In this document: positions 1 to 9,359 of the stretch, piece by piece
How the letters are laid out: the number at the start of each line of letters is the position of its first letter
Numbering within the stretch: position 1 is the first letter of the stretch
Assembly: GCF_000147695.2 (NCBI RefSeq)
Contig: NC_015958.1
Location: 2,038,001 to 2,102,000 of the forward strand
Length of the DNA stretch: 64,000 bases
Direction of reading: 5' to 3'
DNA from: Thermoanaerobacter wiegelii Rt8.B1
GTDB lineage: Bacteria > Bacillota > Thermoanaerobacteria > Thermoanaerobacterales > Thermoanaerobacteraceae
The notes under the pieces: model-generated
Seen by the model: the letters and a program-made list of their open reading frames with translations, nothing else
The model's database searches: none
What the model was told of the DNA's origin: nothing
Program-made: the position numbers and the translations under genes

Positions 1-1040
1 TCAATTCTTCTTCTCACAGACTGTCCTACTACAATTTGAGTAATTGCATTTTCTTCAGCAAATTTTATTATAGCCTTAGCAGGGTCATTTGATTTGACCA
101 TGTAAAACTTTGCTTCTAATTTGTTGCACAGCATTGTGATTTCATCTAATTTTTTGAGTTTTTTATGGTCTCTTAAGTCATCATCATTGTAAACATGCAA
201 AACAAAGAGGTCTGCTTTAAGCATTTTAGCTAACCTATAACCTCTTCGTATCAGATACTCTGCATTAAATCTCAAATTTACACAAACCAATATCTTTTCT
301 TGTGCTCCTTTTAATCCTATAACGTTTTTTCTATTTTTATATTCCAAAAGCCTATCGTCAACCTCATTTGCTACTTCCCTCAATGTAAGTTCCCTTAACG
401 CGGAAAGATTGCCAATTCTAAAAAAATTGTTAAGAGCAGTTTCAATCTTATCGGGACTATAAATCTTTCCATTTTTAAGCCTCTCTATCAAAGTCTCCGG
501 CGAAACATCAACTACTTCTACTTCATCACATATTTCTAAAAGTTTATCAGGAATAGTTTCCCTCACCTTTACATTAGTCATGCGGTTTATATAATCATTA
601 AGACTTTCAAAATGTTGTATGTTGACAGCAGTCATCACACTTATGCCGTTATCTATAAGCTCCAAAACATCTTGATATCTCTTTTCATTTTTTGAACCAG
701 GAGCATTTGTATGGGCTAATTCGTCTACCACCACAACCTGGGGTTTTCTCTTTAAAATAGCCTCCAAATCCATTTCCTTAAGAATTGCACCTTTGTAATT
801 TATTTCCTTTGGTGGAATAATTTCAAGGTCCCCTATCTGCTCCTCAGTGTCTTTTCTCCCATAGGTTTCTACAAAGCCTATTACCACATCTATACCTCTT
901 GCCTTCATTTCATTGGCATCTTGCAACATGTGATAGGTCTTGCCGACACCAGGAGCAGCACCAAGATAAATCTTCAACCTTCCCTTATTAGCTCTTTCTA
1001 TTTCTCTCAAAAAATAATCAGGGGACTTCTTCGCCATCAT
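1..1040 (-). CDS. kdpD: KdpD, N-terminal part (osmosensitive K+ channel sensor), runs off window
   Basis: Start ATG at 1040 or 1037 behind GTGAGG, seven bases after the kdpC stop; the frame stays open to base 1, so about 346 residues are visible. A P-loop (GAAPGVGKT) lies near residue 30 and VVDELAHTNAPGSK near residue 110, both hallmarks of the KdpD cytoplasmic domain. The end of the visible part (ILVCVN...; ITQIVVG) is a universal-stress-protein fold, which in some Firmicutes binds c-di-AMP. KdpD senses low K+ or turgor and controls kdp transcription through KdpE. Whether the membrane and histidine-kinase parts follow cannot be seen. A roughly half-identical stand-alone copy lies at 52243-53382. 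Confidence 0.93.
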   Translation of the reverse strand, partial: MMAKKSPDYFLREIERANKGRLKIYLGAAPGVGKTYHMLQDANEMKARGIDVVIGFVETYGRKDTEEQIGDLEIIPPKEINYKGAILKEMDLEAILKRKPQVVVVDELAHTNAPGSKNEKRYQDVLELIDNGISVMTAVNIQHFESLNDYINRMTNVKVRETIPDKLLEICDEVEVVDVSPETLIERLKNGKIYSPDKIETALNNFFRIGNLSALRELTLREVANEVDDRLLEYKNRKNVIGLKGAQEKILVCVNLRFNAEYLIRRGYRLAKMLKADLFVLHVYNDDDLRDHKKLKKLDEITMLCNKLEAKFYMVKSNDPAKAIIKFAEENAITQIVVGQSVRRRI

Positions 1041-1046
1041 AAAGCC

Positions 1047-1625
1047 TCACTTTTTATTTTTCTTAATTTCTTCTAATAAGCTTAAATTTAATTTAAGCAC
1101 ATTTACCCGTGGTTCTCCAAAAAGGCCTAAAAATCTGCCTTCAATATTTTCATCCACAAGTTTTTTTACAACTTTTTCTGGCAAATTGTTTGCTTTAGCT
1201 ACTCTTTCAACTTGTAAATATGCGGCTTGCGGAGAAATATGAGGATCTAATCCTGATGCAGAAGAAGTAACTATATCTGCAGGTATGTCACTTCTTTTTA
1301 CTCCAGGGTTTTTCTTTAAAAACTCCTCAATATTTCTTTCCACTTCTTCTTTAAATTTAGGATTAGATAAAGCGTAATTAGTACCACCTGAAGACTCTGC
1401 ATTGTAATCCACTGCGGAAGGTCTTCCCATAAACCACTTAGAATCAGTGAATTTTTGTCCAATGAGCTCGGATCCTACTGCCTTGCCATCTACTTTAATT
1501 ATACTACCTTTTGCCTGATAAGGAAATATTAAATTTGCAATTGCTGTCATAATAAAAGGATATATAAGCCCTAGCAATATCATCAAGACAAGTGTAAATT
1601 TAATTGCTTTCTTAACTTCGCTCAT
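1047..1625 (-). CDS. kdpC: KdpC, accessory subunit of the K+-transporting P-type ATPase
   Basis: 192 residues, normal for the family. One N-terminal membrane helix (residues about 8-30) is followed by an exported domain with the family motifs GSELIGQ, FMGRPSA, and SGLDPHISPQAA. KdpC sits between KdpA and KdpB and stabilises the complex. It follows kdpB by 15 bases and precedes kdpD by seven, so it is cotranscribed. The start is preceded by GGAGG on the minus strand. Confidence 0.97.
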   Translation of the reverse strand: MSEVKKAIKFTLVLMILLGLIYPFIMTAIANLIFPYQAKGSIIKVDGKAVGSELIGQKFTDSKWFMGRPSAVDYNAESSGGTNYALSNPKFKEEVERNIEEFLKKNPGVKRSDIPADIVTSSASGLDPHISPQAAYLQVERVAKANNLPEKVVKKLVDENIEGRFLGLFGEPRVNVLKLNLSLLEEIKKNKK

Positions 1626-1640
1626 AGCAAATCCTCCAAA

Positions 1641-3680
1641 TTAAAAGATAGAAGATATTATTAAGTCAATAAGTTTTATCCCCACAAAAGGAGCAATCAA
1701 TCCTCCCAGTCCGTAAATCAGTAAATTCCTCACCAATAACGCATTAGCACTCATTGGCCTATATTTTACTCCTCTCATAGCAATAGGAATCAAAATAGGT
1801 ATTATAATGGCGTTAAATATTAAAGCTGATAATATTGCATTAGTCGGTGAGGAAAGTTTCATTATATCCAATACCTTTATTGATGGCAAAGTATCAGACA
1901 TAATGGCGGGAAGTATCGCAAAGTATTTAGCAACGTCATTGGCAATACTAAAAGTAGTCAACGCTCCTCTCGTCATGAGAAGCTGCTTACCAATTGCTAC
2001 TACTTCAATAATCTTTGTAGGGTCAGAATCAAGGTCCACCATGTTTGCAGCTTCTTTAGCAGCCATTGTACCGCTATTCATTGCAAGTCCTACATCTGCT
2101 TGGGCAAGTGCTGGTGCATCATTTGTTCCATCTCCTGTCATGGCAACAAGCCTTCCTGCCGCCTGTTCTCTTTTAATCACATTTATCTTATCCTCTGGTT
2201 TACTTTCTGCAATAAATTCGTCAACACCAGCCTCTTCTGCTATTGTTTTCGCAGTTAAAGGATTATCCCCCGTCACCATGATAGTCTTAATTCCCATCGC
2301 TCTAAGCTGTTTAAAACGCTCTTTCATCCCAGGTTTTATAGTATCTTTAAGGTATATTATCCCTAATACTTCCTTGTCTTTTACTACGATAAGAGGAGTG
2401 CCACCTAACAAAGCAATTTTTTCAACTTCCTTTTCTAAATCTTCGGGTATGCTTCCTCCTTGTGATTTTACATATTCTTTAACTTTATCATAAGACCCTT
2501 TTCTCACAATGGTCCCATCTTTTAAATTTAATCCGCTCATCCTTGTTTCTGCAGTAAATTCTATAACTTCCGCTCCATCTAAAATATCTTCCGGTACCTT
2601 TACGCCCATTTTCTTAGCTAAGTCTACTATTGACCTTCCTTCGGGAGTTAAATCTTTTAAAGAGGATACAAGGGCATAATATGTAACTTCTTCTTTTTTA
2701 TGGCCGCCAACTGGTATAAAATCAGCTGCTAATCTATTTCCAAAAGTGATTGTGCCTGTTTTATCCAAAAGCATTGTGTCGATATCCCCTGCAGCTTCTA
2801 CTGCTTTTCCAGACATAGCAATTACATTAAAGCGTGTAACTCTATCCATACCTGCAATACCTATCGCAGAAAGAAGGCCTCCAATTGTAGTTGGTATTAA
2901 GCAAACTAACAAAGCAATCAATGTAGTAGCACTTATTCTTACATGGACAAATTTAGCCATTGGGTATAGGGTCATAACAACAATTATAAAAATTATTGTC
3001 AAACTCACTAAAACAGTAGTCAAAGCAATTTCATTAGGAGATTTCTGCCTTTTGGCTCCTTCTACCATTTTTATCATTTTGTCTAAAAAAGATTCCCCTT
3101 CGTCAACAGTAACTTGGACTTTAATGCTATCGCTTATTACTTTTGTCCCACCAGTAACTGAGCTAAAATCACCACCCGCTTCTTTTATAACTGGTGCAGA
3201 TTCACCTGTTATTGCAGACTCATCAATTGCAGCAAGTCCTTCTATTATTTCTCCATCAGCCGGAATTATATCTCCTGCCTCACAAAGCACTATATCCCCT
3301 TTTTTAAGCTCAGAGGATTTAACCATTTTTATACTTCCATCACTTTTAATGAGTTTTGCCATAGTCTCTTTTTTTGTCTTTTTAAGGGTATCTGCTTGAG
3401 CTTTCCCTCTTCCTTCTGCCAGTGCTTCTGCAAAATTAGCAAAAAGCACTGTTACAAACAATATAAAAGTGATTAAAGCGTTATATCCCACCTCGTCGTA
3501 AGTACTTCCAAAATAAGTAGGAAATATTGTGGCCAACAGTGTAATAAACATACCTACCTCTACCACAAACATCACAGGGTTTTTATACATTTTAAGAGGA
3601 TTAAGTTTCAAAAAAGAGTTTTTGATAGCACCTAATACAATTTCTCTACTCATCGTTTTTATTTCTTTTTTTCTTTTCAT
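1641..3680 (-). CDS. kdpB: KdpB, catalytic subunit of the K+-transporting P-type ATPase
   Basis: 679 residues. P-type ATPase motifs are in order: TGES in the actuator domain, the phosphorylated aspartate in [10 protein letters not shown] near residue 306, and the hinge [16 protein letters not shown] near residue 515. Membrane helices lie at about 35-80, 215-280 and 575-675. ATP hydrolysis here drives K+ through KdpA. The start is supported by TGGAGGT eight bases upstream. The gene follows kdpA by 14 bases within the operon. Confidence 0.98.
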   Translation of the reverse strand: MKRKKEIKTMSREIVLGAIKNSFLKLNPLKMYKNPVMFVVEVGMFITLLATIFPTYFGSTYDEVGYNALITFILFVTVLFANFAEALAEGRGKAQADTLKKTKKETMAKLIKSDGSIKMVKSSELKKGDIVLCEAGDIIPADGEIIEGLAAIDESAITGESAPVIKEAGGDFSSVTGGTKVISDSIKVQVTVDEGESFLDKMIKMVEGAKRQKSPNEIALTTVLVSLTIIFIIVVMTLYPMAKFVHVRISATTLIALLVCLIPTTIGGLLSAIGIAGMDRVTRFNVIAMSGKAVEAAGDIDTMLLDKTGTITFGNRLAADFIPVGGHKKEEVTYYALVSSLKDLTPEGRSIVDLAKKMGVKVPEDILDGAEVIEFTAETRMSGLNLKDGTIVRKGSYDKVKEYVKSQGGSIPEDLEKEVEKIALLGGTPLIVVKDKEVLGIIYLKDTIKPGMKERFKQLRAMGIKTIMVTGDNPLTAKTIAEEAGVDEFIAESKPEDKINVIKREQAAGRLVAMTGDGTNDAPALAQADVGLAMNSGTMAAKEAANMVDLDSDPTKIIEVVAIGKQLLMTRGALTTFSIANDVAKYFAILPAIMSDTLPSIKVLDIMKLSSPTNAILSALIFNAIIIPILIPIAMRGVKYRPMSANALLVRNLLIYGLGGLIAPFVGIKLIDLIISSIF

Positions 3681-3695
3681 AAAGCGTTACCTCCA

Positions 3696-5381
3696 TTACG
3701 TCATGCTCAAAAACTCAGAAATAGGTCCTAATATTATCGCTGGAAAGAAAGTAAGAGCTCCTACAATTACAACAATCGCTATAAAAATTGCCCCAAATAA
3801 AGCATTGTCTGTTCTAAAAGTACCTGGTGATGGCGGTACAGGAATTTTCTCCGCCATAGAACCTGCAACAGCTAACATAAGAATAATGGTTATATATCTC
3901 CCAAAGAACATAACCAAACCTGTCATTATATTCATAAACACGGTATTTCCTATAAATCCTGCAAACTCAGAACCATTATTTGCCGCCGCAGAAGAAAACT
4001 CATACAAAACTTGTGTAAGTCCATGGTACAGTGGATTCGTTACAGAAGAAGCTCCCACTTTTAGCATCACTGTCAAAGCAGATGAAAAAAGTATCAAAAA
4101 AGGGTGAACCAATATTGCAAGGGCTATAAGTTTTATCTCTTTAGTTTCAATTTTTCTTCCTAAATATTCTGGAGTTCTTCCTACCATAAGCCCTGTCAAA
4201 AATACCGTCAATATTGTATACATTATTATATTCTGAAGTCCTGCTCCATCTCCTCCAAAAATGGTATTTAACATCATGAGGATAAGCGGCACTGCTCCTC
4301 CTAAAGGTGTATAAGAATCGTGCATGCTGTCAACAGAACCTGTTGTAAAAGCAGTAGTCACAGTCGCAAATAGTGGAGATTGTGAGACTCCAAAGCGAAC
4401 TTCTTTTCCTTCATAATTTCCATAAGGCGTACCATCAATATGTAATTTCGAATAAGCCACTCTTGGATGACTTTCCGCATAAACTGTTCCAACAGCCAAA
4501 AGAATAAAAATCACAAACAAGGAAATGTATAATACCAAAGCGTGTTTTTTATTGTTTATCATTAACCCATAAGTGTAAATTAAAGATGCAGGTAAAAGCA
4601 TCATAAGAAGCATCTCAATCATATTGGTAAGCCAAGTAGGATTTTCAAAGGGGTGAGAAGAATTCGCCTCAAAAAATCCACCGCCATTTGTTCCTAAGTG
4701 TTTAATTGACTCTAATACAGCTACGGGACCTGTTATAATAGTTTGCTTACCACCTTCTAATGTATCCACAACTACTTTCCCAGCAAAAGTTTGAGGAACT
4801 CCTTGCCATACTAATATAAGAGTGACAATTGCAGAGATAGGAAGCAGAAGCCTTACTACTACTCTTACAAAATCTGCATAAAAATTTCCCAATCCATCTG
4901 TTTTTCTGCTAAGTCCTCTCATTATAGCTGCTGCAGTTACTAACCCTGAAGCCGCAGAAGTAAACATCAAAAATACTATTACGATCATTTGGCTTAAAAA
5001 AGTTACGCCATTTTCCCCAGCATAGTGTTGAAGGTTTGTATTTGTCGTAAAGCTTATTGCCGTGTTAAAAGCAAGAGAAGACTCCATGTTTTTAACTCCA
5101 GTAGGATTTAAAGGCAAAAATCCTTGTATTCGCAATATAATATACCCAATTATCATCATTACCGTATTAACAAGCAAAAAGGACAATGCATATTTTTTCC
5201 AGCTCATTTCTTCTTCTGCATTGATCCCTGAAAGTTTATATATAAAATTCTCAACAGGTAAAAAAACTTTGTCTAATTTCATAGGCTTATACTCAAATAT
5301 TTTGTACATATAAGTCCCAACTGGTTTAGTTAAAAGAACTATAACCAATATCATAGTAAAAAGTTCTATATTCGAATACAT
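3696..5381 (-). CDS. kdpA: KdpA, K+-translocating subunit
   Basis: 561 residues, about ten membrane helices, related to the Trk/Ktr superfamily. Selectivity-filter loops are visible: TNTNLQHYAG, GTNGGGFFEANSSHPFENP, a GGAVPL...FGGDGAGL stretch and AAANNGSEFAG. It binds and conducts K+ in the KdpFABC complex. A strong GGGAGG site lies just before the ATG, between the kdpF stop and this start, so the two are probably translated in series. Confidence 0.98.
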   Translation of the reverse strand: MYSNIELFTMILVIVLLTKPVGTYMYKIFEYKPMKLDKVFLPVENFIYKLSGINAEEEMSWKKYALSFLLVNTVMMIIGYIILRIQGFLPLNPTGVKNMESSLAFNTAISFTTNTNLQHYAGENGVTFLSQMIVIVFLMFTSAASGLVTAAAIMRGLSRKTDGLGNFYADFVRVVVRLLLPISAIVTLILVWQGVPQTFAGKVVVDTLEGGKQTIITGPVAVLESIKHLGTNGGGFFEANSSHPFENPTWLTNMIEMLLMMLLPASLIYTYGLMINNKKHALVLYISLFVIFILLAVGTVYAESHPRVAYSKLHIDGTPYGNYEGKEVRFGVSQSPLFATVTTAFTTGSVDSMHDSYTPLGGAVPLILMMLNTIFGGDGAGLQNIIMYTILTVFLTGLMVGRTPEYLGRKIETKEIKLIALAILVHPFLILFSSALTVMLKVGASSVTNPLYHGLTQVLYEFSSAAANNGSEFAGFIGNTVFMNIMTGLVMFFGRYITIILMLAVAGSMAEKIPVPPSPGTFRTDNALFGAIFIAIVVIVGALTFFPAIILGPISEFLSMT

Positions 5382-5394
5382 GCACTTTCCTCCC

Positions 5395-5472
5395 TTAAAA
5401 TTCTTCCGGATGTATTAAAGCATAAAACAAATAAAGGAGTAAAAGAAAAAAAACCACATACAATAAGGCCAC
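5395..5472 (-). CDS. kdpF: KdpF, small stabilising membrane subunit (GTG start)
   Basis: A 25-residue ORF read from GTG at 5472 to TAA at 5395, 13 bases before kdpA. It is one hydrophobic helix (MALLYVVFFLLLLY...) ending in ALIHPEEF, the place where KdpF proteins end in a short RPERF-like motif. Length, position and C-terminus all fit KdpF, a lipid-like stabiliser of the KdpABC complex. AGTAGGGG upstream can serve as ribosome site. Too short for usual gene finders, hence easily missed. Confidence 0.85.
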   Translation of the reverse strand: MALLYVVFFLLLLYLFYALIHPEEF

Positions 5473-5474
5473 CT

Positions 5475-5588
5475 TTAATACACCCCTACTTCATAAGAAT
5501 TAGCTTCTACCAAATCACAACACCATTTAACTATTCCTTTTACAACATAGTACAATGTTACAAATCCTAATAGAATTATAAAATCCAT
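5475..5588 (-). CDS. 37-residue membrane peptide leading the kdp operon
   Basis: ATG at 5588 preceded by a strong AGGTGAAGGAGAAT ribosome site; stop TAA at 5475, two bases before the kdpF GTG. The N-terminal half is hydrophobic (MDFIILLGFVTLYYVV), followed by KGIVKWCCDLVEANS. I do not recognise the family. Its position as first gene of the operon and the tight spacing to kdpF suggest translational coupling and a role with the Kdp complex, such as an extra small subunit or regulatory peptide. That role is inference. It has a better ribosome site than kdpF itself. Confidence 0.6.
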   Translation of the reverse strand: MDFIILLGFVTLYYVVKGIVKWCCDLVEANSYEVGVY

Positions 5589-5744
5589 ATTCTCCTTCAC
5601 CTCTAATTATTATTATCGATTTTTTATAAAAATATTAAATTTAAACATAAAAAGCCCGCACTCTTTCTTTATGAGGCGGACTACATGACAACACTTTTAC
5701 ATATTGCCATGTCTTCCATCATTTTTGTTAATTTATTTACTATT
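5589..5744 (-). promoter_or_regulatory. kdp operon 5' leader with hairpin plus intrinsic terminator
   Basis: Between the promoter and the first small ORF the minus strand holds two structures. The first is a 9-bp hairpin at 5683-5712 (ACATGGCAA pairing with TTGTCATGT, one G-U). The second starts two bases later: a GC-rich stem 5654-5681 (GTCCGC...GCGGGC with GAG/CTC) followed by five Ts at 5653-5649. A terminator between promoter and gene implies conditional read-through (attenuation). I could not match it to a known riboswitch; the ligand or protein is unknown. Confidence 0.6.
5649..5681 (-). terminator. Leader terminator of the kdp operon
   Basis: Minus-strand stem GTCCGCCTC / GAGTGCGGGC with one mismatch and one bulge, loop about nine bases, then TTTTT. 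It lies downstream of the kdp promoter and about 60 bases upstream of the first ORF, so it acts within the leader rather than at an operon end. Confidence 0.7.
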
Positions 5745-5745
5745 C

Positions 5746-5773
5746 ATTGTACCATATATATTATATTATTCAA
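5746..5773 (-). promoter_or_regulatory. Promoter of the kdp operon
   Basis: Minus strand TTGAAT (5773-5768), 16-base spacer, TACAAT (5751-5746). It lies after the terminator of the preceding minus gene and points into the kdp leader. Confidence 0.6.
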
Positions 5774-5784
5774 CTCAATAAACA

Positions 5785-5806
5785 TCAAAAAGGCTTTTAT
5801 GCCTTT
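5785..5806 (-). terminator. Terminator after the nucleotidyltransferase gene
   Basis: Minus strand AAAGGC, six-base loop, GCCTTT running into TTTT at 5806-5785; it closes the gene ending at 5922. Another inverted repeat (GTAAAGcGTTAC with GTAATctatcaCTTTAC, 5836-5880) lies between gene end and terminator. Confidence 0.65.
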
Positions 5807-5921
5807 AAATCCTTTTTTGCGCAAAAAAATAGGATGTAAAGCGTTACAACTATTGTATACTATGTAATCTATCACTTTACATCACTTTCCAATTGTTTTT
5901 ATAAAAGCGTAAAAAGAAATT

Positions 5922-8252
5922 TTATTTTTGTATAATACTTTTAATTTCTTTTTCATACATTGAAAATAACTCTTCAGCTCTCTCTTTTGTAGGAGCTTCT
6001 ATATAAATATTACAAGCAGGTAATTCATAATCCGGTACTACTAACACCCATGAATCTTCTTTATTAAACTTTAAACCATCTAAAAATTCTGCCCCTTCAT
6101 CAGCCTTTTCAAAAAGCATTCTTATTATTTTCCCTTTATCTCTCCAATCGCATTTTATACTTTTGGATATTCTATATCTTAAAGGGAAACTATCTTTTAT
6201 AGAGGAAAGTTTTTGAGAGGTATGTTGTAAGTATTCTAAAAGGTCTAGTAAAAAACTAAAGCCGTCAAAATCTAAATTAATCTGTAGGTCTTTTTCTATA
6301 CCTTCCTTCGACACTATTGTTTTCATTCTATCTTTATGAGAAATTTTGCTGCTTACAGTCTCAATTGCAAATTCCTTCGCAAATTCTGTCAAATATTTGG
6401 AACTATCAAAAGGAAGTACAAATTTTTTAACCCCTTGCTCTTTAGCAATTAACATTCTTATAAACTCAAGTTCATCTTCATCAAATTCTCTTCCCTTTTC
6501 GTCGTAGAGTTTAACTTTTTCTCCATTTTTATAAAAAAGTACCCCTACATCATAAGACTCCTCTGCTATAAAAAACTCATTTTTACCTATGGCTTCTAAT
6601 AGCAGTTTTGTTTTTTCATTGTAAGGTTTAATTTTAAAACTTTTATATGCAGTCCTTTTTTCAAAAAGAAAGTTAAGATAATCGTTGTTTATATCAATTT
6701 CTCTTATAGATTTTAAATTTTTCCCATCAACTCGTTCAATATCATATACCCTCAATTTGTTCTCTATTTTCTTTTCTAAGTTTCTATCGATATCACACCC
6801 TTCTTTATCGAGAAACAAAATCCTTAAATTTCCTTCTTCTTCCTCTACATAGATTCCTCCTCCACACTTATTTTTCTTAATTCCATATCTTAAAGTGGGT
6901 AAAAGAGTATTATTGGCTTTTAAGACCTCACAACCACCAGATACAAGCCCAAAACTTATTAAATCGCTTATAAATTGAGATACAATATCCCCATCGTGTC
7001 CTACCAACACACTGCTATTCACTATATTTCCAAAAACTTCTCCAATTTCAACTGCAATTTGAGGAGTAATATCCTCATTAAAAACTCCTTTAATCCCCCT
7101 ATACCCAAAAGTCAAAGGCTTCCTTCCATTCCCCCACACTACATCTTTTGTGATCACAGAGCCCTCATCTATTATTTTATAGGGCCATATTTTTACCTCT
7201 GGCTTTATTTCAGCAAAGGATTTTATTTTACAGCTCTCCCCTATAACACTGTTTTCAAAAATTCGGACATTATTGCCGATTCTCACTCTATTGCAAACTA
7301 CACAACCCCTTAATTCACAATTTTTATCTACAATTATTTCATCCCACAATACAGCATTTTTTAAACTGCTCCCTTTCTTTATATAGTTATTTTTACCAAT
7401 TATTACGTTAGGTCCTACAACAGCGTTAGCTTCAATTATTGCATTGTCTCCTATAATCACAGGAGGGATGATTTTAGCTTCAGGAGAAATTGTAACATTT
7501 TTACCTATTACCTTTCCCTTTTTAAGTAACTTATCTTTATATCCTAAATCTACTCTTCCTTCTAAAATATCAAAATGACTAGTGATGTATTGATTGGTAT
7601 TTCCTATATCACACCAATATCCTCCTGTAATATAACCGTACATTGGAATATCATTTCTCAACAACATAGGAAATAAATCTTTACTAAAATCAAAAGGCTT
7701 ATCTTGAGGTATAAACTCCAATATTTCTGGTTCTATTATGTATATACCCGTATTTACTGTATCGCTAAATACTTCTCCCCAAGAAGGCTTTTCTAAAAAT
7801 TTTTTTATTTTGCCTTCCTCATCCACAATCACAACACCATATTCCAACGGCACATCTACTCGTGTCAAAATGAGAGTAACTTTTGCCCCTTTCTTTCTGT
7901 GAAACTCATAAGCTTCTTTTATATTAACATCAGTAATTACATCTCCGCTCATAACAATAAAAGTATCATTTAGAAAGTCTCTAGCATTTTTGACACTTCC
8001 AGCAGTACCTAACGGTTTATCCTCTATATAAAATTTTATCTCATTCCCATATTCTTCTTCTAAATATTTTTTAATCTTTTGAGGTAAGTAAAAAAGCGTA
8101 ACAGCTAAATCTTTGATTCCATATTTGTGTAAGTGTTCCACTATGTGCTTTATCGCAGGTTTATTTACAACAGGTACCATAGGTTTAGGTATATCGGCTG
8201 TTAAAGGTCTTAGCCTACTTCCTTCTCCACCCGCCATGATTATCCCTTTCAT
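5922..8252 (-). CDS. Sugar-1-phosphate nucleotidyltransferase fused to a degenerate phosphomannomutase-like domain
   Basis: 776 residues. The N-terminal 230 residues are an NTP-transferase with the signature MAGGEGSRLRPLT...KPMVPV, related to mannose-1-phosphate guanylyltransferases and glucose-1-phosphate nucleotidyltransferases. Hexapeptide repeats (about 255-365) follow. A C-terminal region (about 375-776) is laid out like phosphoglucomutase/phosphomannomutase, with VGHDGD and PTLRYGI. The catalytic-serine segment expected after that (TASHNP) is replaced by GGGIYVEEEEGN, and no clear DxDxDR metal loop is seen, so mutase activity is doubtful. Likely role: NDP-sugar supply for wall polysaccharide, with a regulatory C-terminus. 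It has its own terminator and is monocistronic. Confidence 0.85.
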   Translation of the reverse strand: MKGIIMAGGEGSRLRPLTADIPKPMVPVVNKPAIKHIVEHLHKYGIKDLAVTLFYLPQKIKKYLEEEYGNEIKFYIEDKPLGTAGSVKNARDFLNDTFIVMSGDVITDVNIKEAYEFHRKKGAKVTLILTRVDVPLEYGVVIVDEEGKIKKFLEKPSWGEVFSDTVNTGIYIIEPEILEFIPQDKPFDFSKDLFPMLLRNDIPMYGYITGGYWCDIGNTNQYITSHFDILEGRVDLGYKDKLLKKGKVIGKNVTISPEAKIIPPVIIGDNAIIEANAVVGPNVIIGKNNYIKKGSSLKNAVLWDEIIVDKNCELRGCVVCNRVRIGNNVRIFENSVIGESCKIKSFAEIKPEVKIWPYKIIDEGSVITKDVVWGNGRKPLTFGYRGIKGVFNEDITPQIAVEIGEVFGNIVNSSVLVGHDGDIVSQFISDLISFGLVSGGCEVLKANNTLLPTLRYGIKKNKCGGGIYVEEEEGNLRILFLDKEGCDIDRNLEKKIENKLRVYDIERVDGKNLKSIREIDINNDYLNFLFEKRTAYKSFKIKPYNEKTKLLLEAIGKNEFFIAEESYDVGVLFYKNGEKVKLYDEKGREFDEDELEFIRMLIAKEQGVKKFVLPFDSSKYLTEFAKEFAIETVSSKISHKDRMKTIVSKEGIEKDLQINLDFDGFSFLLDLLEYLQHTSQKLSSIKDSFPLRYRISKSIKCDWRDKGKIIRMLFEKADEGAEFLDGLKFNKEDSWVLVVPDYELPACNIYIEAPTKERAEELFSMYEKEIKSIIQK

Positions 8253-8379
8253 CCAACCACCTCTAAAAAATATTATTAACCCCTAATTCTTAGTGTTTTT
8301 TATTTAATGAAAAATTATTCATTTTAAGACATTAGCAACATAAAATTGAAATAGGAAAGGACTTTGCGGGGGAGTAAAA

Positions 8380-9305
8380 ATGATAATCTCTTTAATATAT
8401 TTCGCGGCAGGAATAGGAGTATTTATTTGGGGAATTTTTACTTTAACAAGGGGATTAAAGGTCTTCTCACACCAAAAAATTTCTCAAATTATTAACAATT
8501 TTGCAAGCAATTTATTAAAATCAATAATAATAGGTTTTTTTATAACCTTAATTATTCAAAGCAGTAGCATGGTAACTGTAATCGCAGTAACAATGGCAGG
8601 AGCAGAGCTTTTAACTCTTAAAAGCGCAGCAGGTATAATTATAGGTTCCAATATTGGAACTACTATTGCCGTGCAGCTTTACGCATTTAATCTGTTTAAA
8701 ATAGCCCCTTATTTAGTTTTTATAGGTTCTGTACTATATTTCCAAAATTGCAATACTAAATTAAAATTTATAGGAAATGTACTCTTAGGATTTGGATTAG
8801 TATTTTATGGTCTTAAGATAATGGAACTCGCTACAATGCCTCTTAAAAAAAATTCTAACTTTGAGCTTATTAGTGCTAATCTTTCAAATCCTTTCTGGGG
8901 AATTCTTGCTGGAATAATCACAGCGTTAATCCTCCAGTCAAGTAATGTAGGTATAGCAACTCTACAAGTTTTGGTGTCCTCTCAACTAATAACCTTATCT
9001 CAAGCACTGCCAATAATATATGGTTTAAATATTGGAACTTGCTCAGAGGCTATCATACTGAGCTTTGCCACTAACAAAGAGGGAAAAAAATAGCTCTTTT
9101 TAACATTTTTCTTAATATAGGGGGCACTATACTCTTTTTGCCTTTTACAAATTTTTTTGCAGAGTTTTTGAAACTCATCTCCCCCCACAATCCTTTAAGA
9201 CAGGTGGCAAACGCGCACACATTTTTTAATCTTTTTTCTGCACTTTTGATAATTCCTTTTCTTAAGCAACTTTTTGTTTTAATAGATAAATTAGTAAATA
9301 AATAA
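8380..9305 (+). pseudogene. Na+/phosphate symporter family protein, interrupted by a -1 frameshift
   Basis: The 5' frame (8380-9093, 237 residues) has several membrane helices and two QSSS/QSSN-type repeats (TLIIQSSSMVTV, ALILQSSNVGIA) typical of Na/Pi-cotransporter (PF02690) domains. It stops at TAG 9091-9093 directly after seven As (9084-9090). The -1 frame continues from 9090 to TAA at 9303-9305 with IALFNIFLNIGGTILFLPF and more helices, giving about 308 residues, the length of the short YqeW-like members. One missing A, or -1 slippage on A AAA AAA, explains the break. Start behind GGGGGAG. Confidence 0.8.
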
Positions 9306-9359
9306 AAAATTCAATTAATAGGAATCCTAATATTAAAGTTTATTTTCAAGGTGGTAACA

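Noticed and set aside
1807-3399. Long plus-strand ORFs opposite kdpB
   Set aside because: They are antisense shadows of an unmistakable KdpB frame, with no ribosome sites or recognisable motifs.
5589-5744. c-di-AMP (ydaO) riboswitch in the kdp leader
   Set aside because: The leader is short and its two hairpins do not show the ydaO core; kept as an unassigned attenuator.
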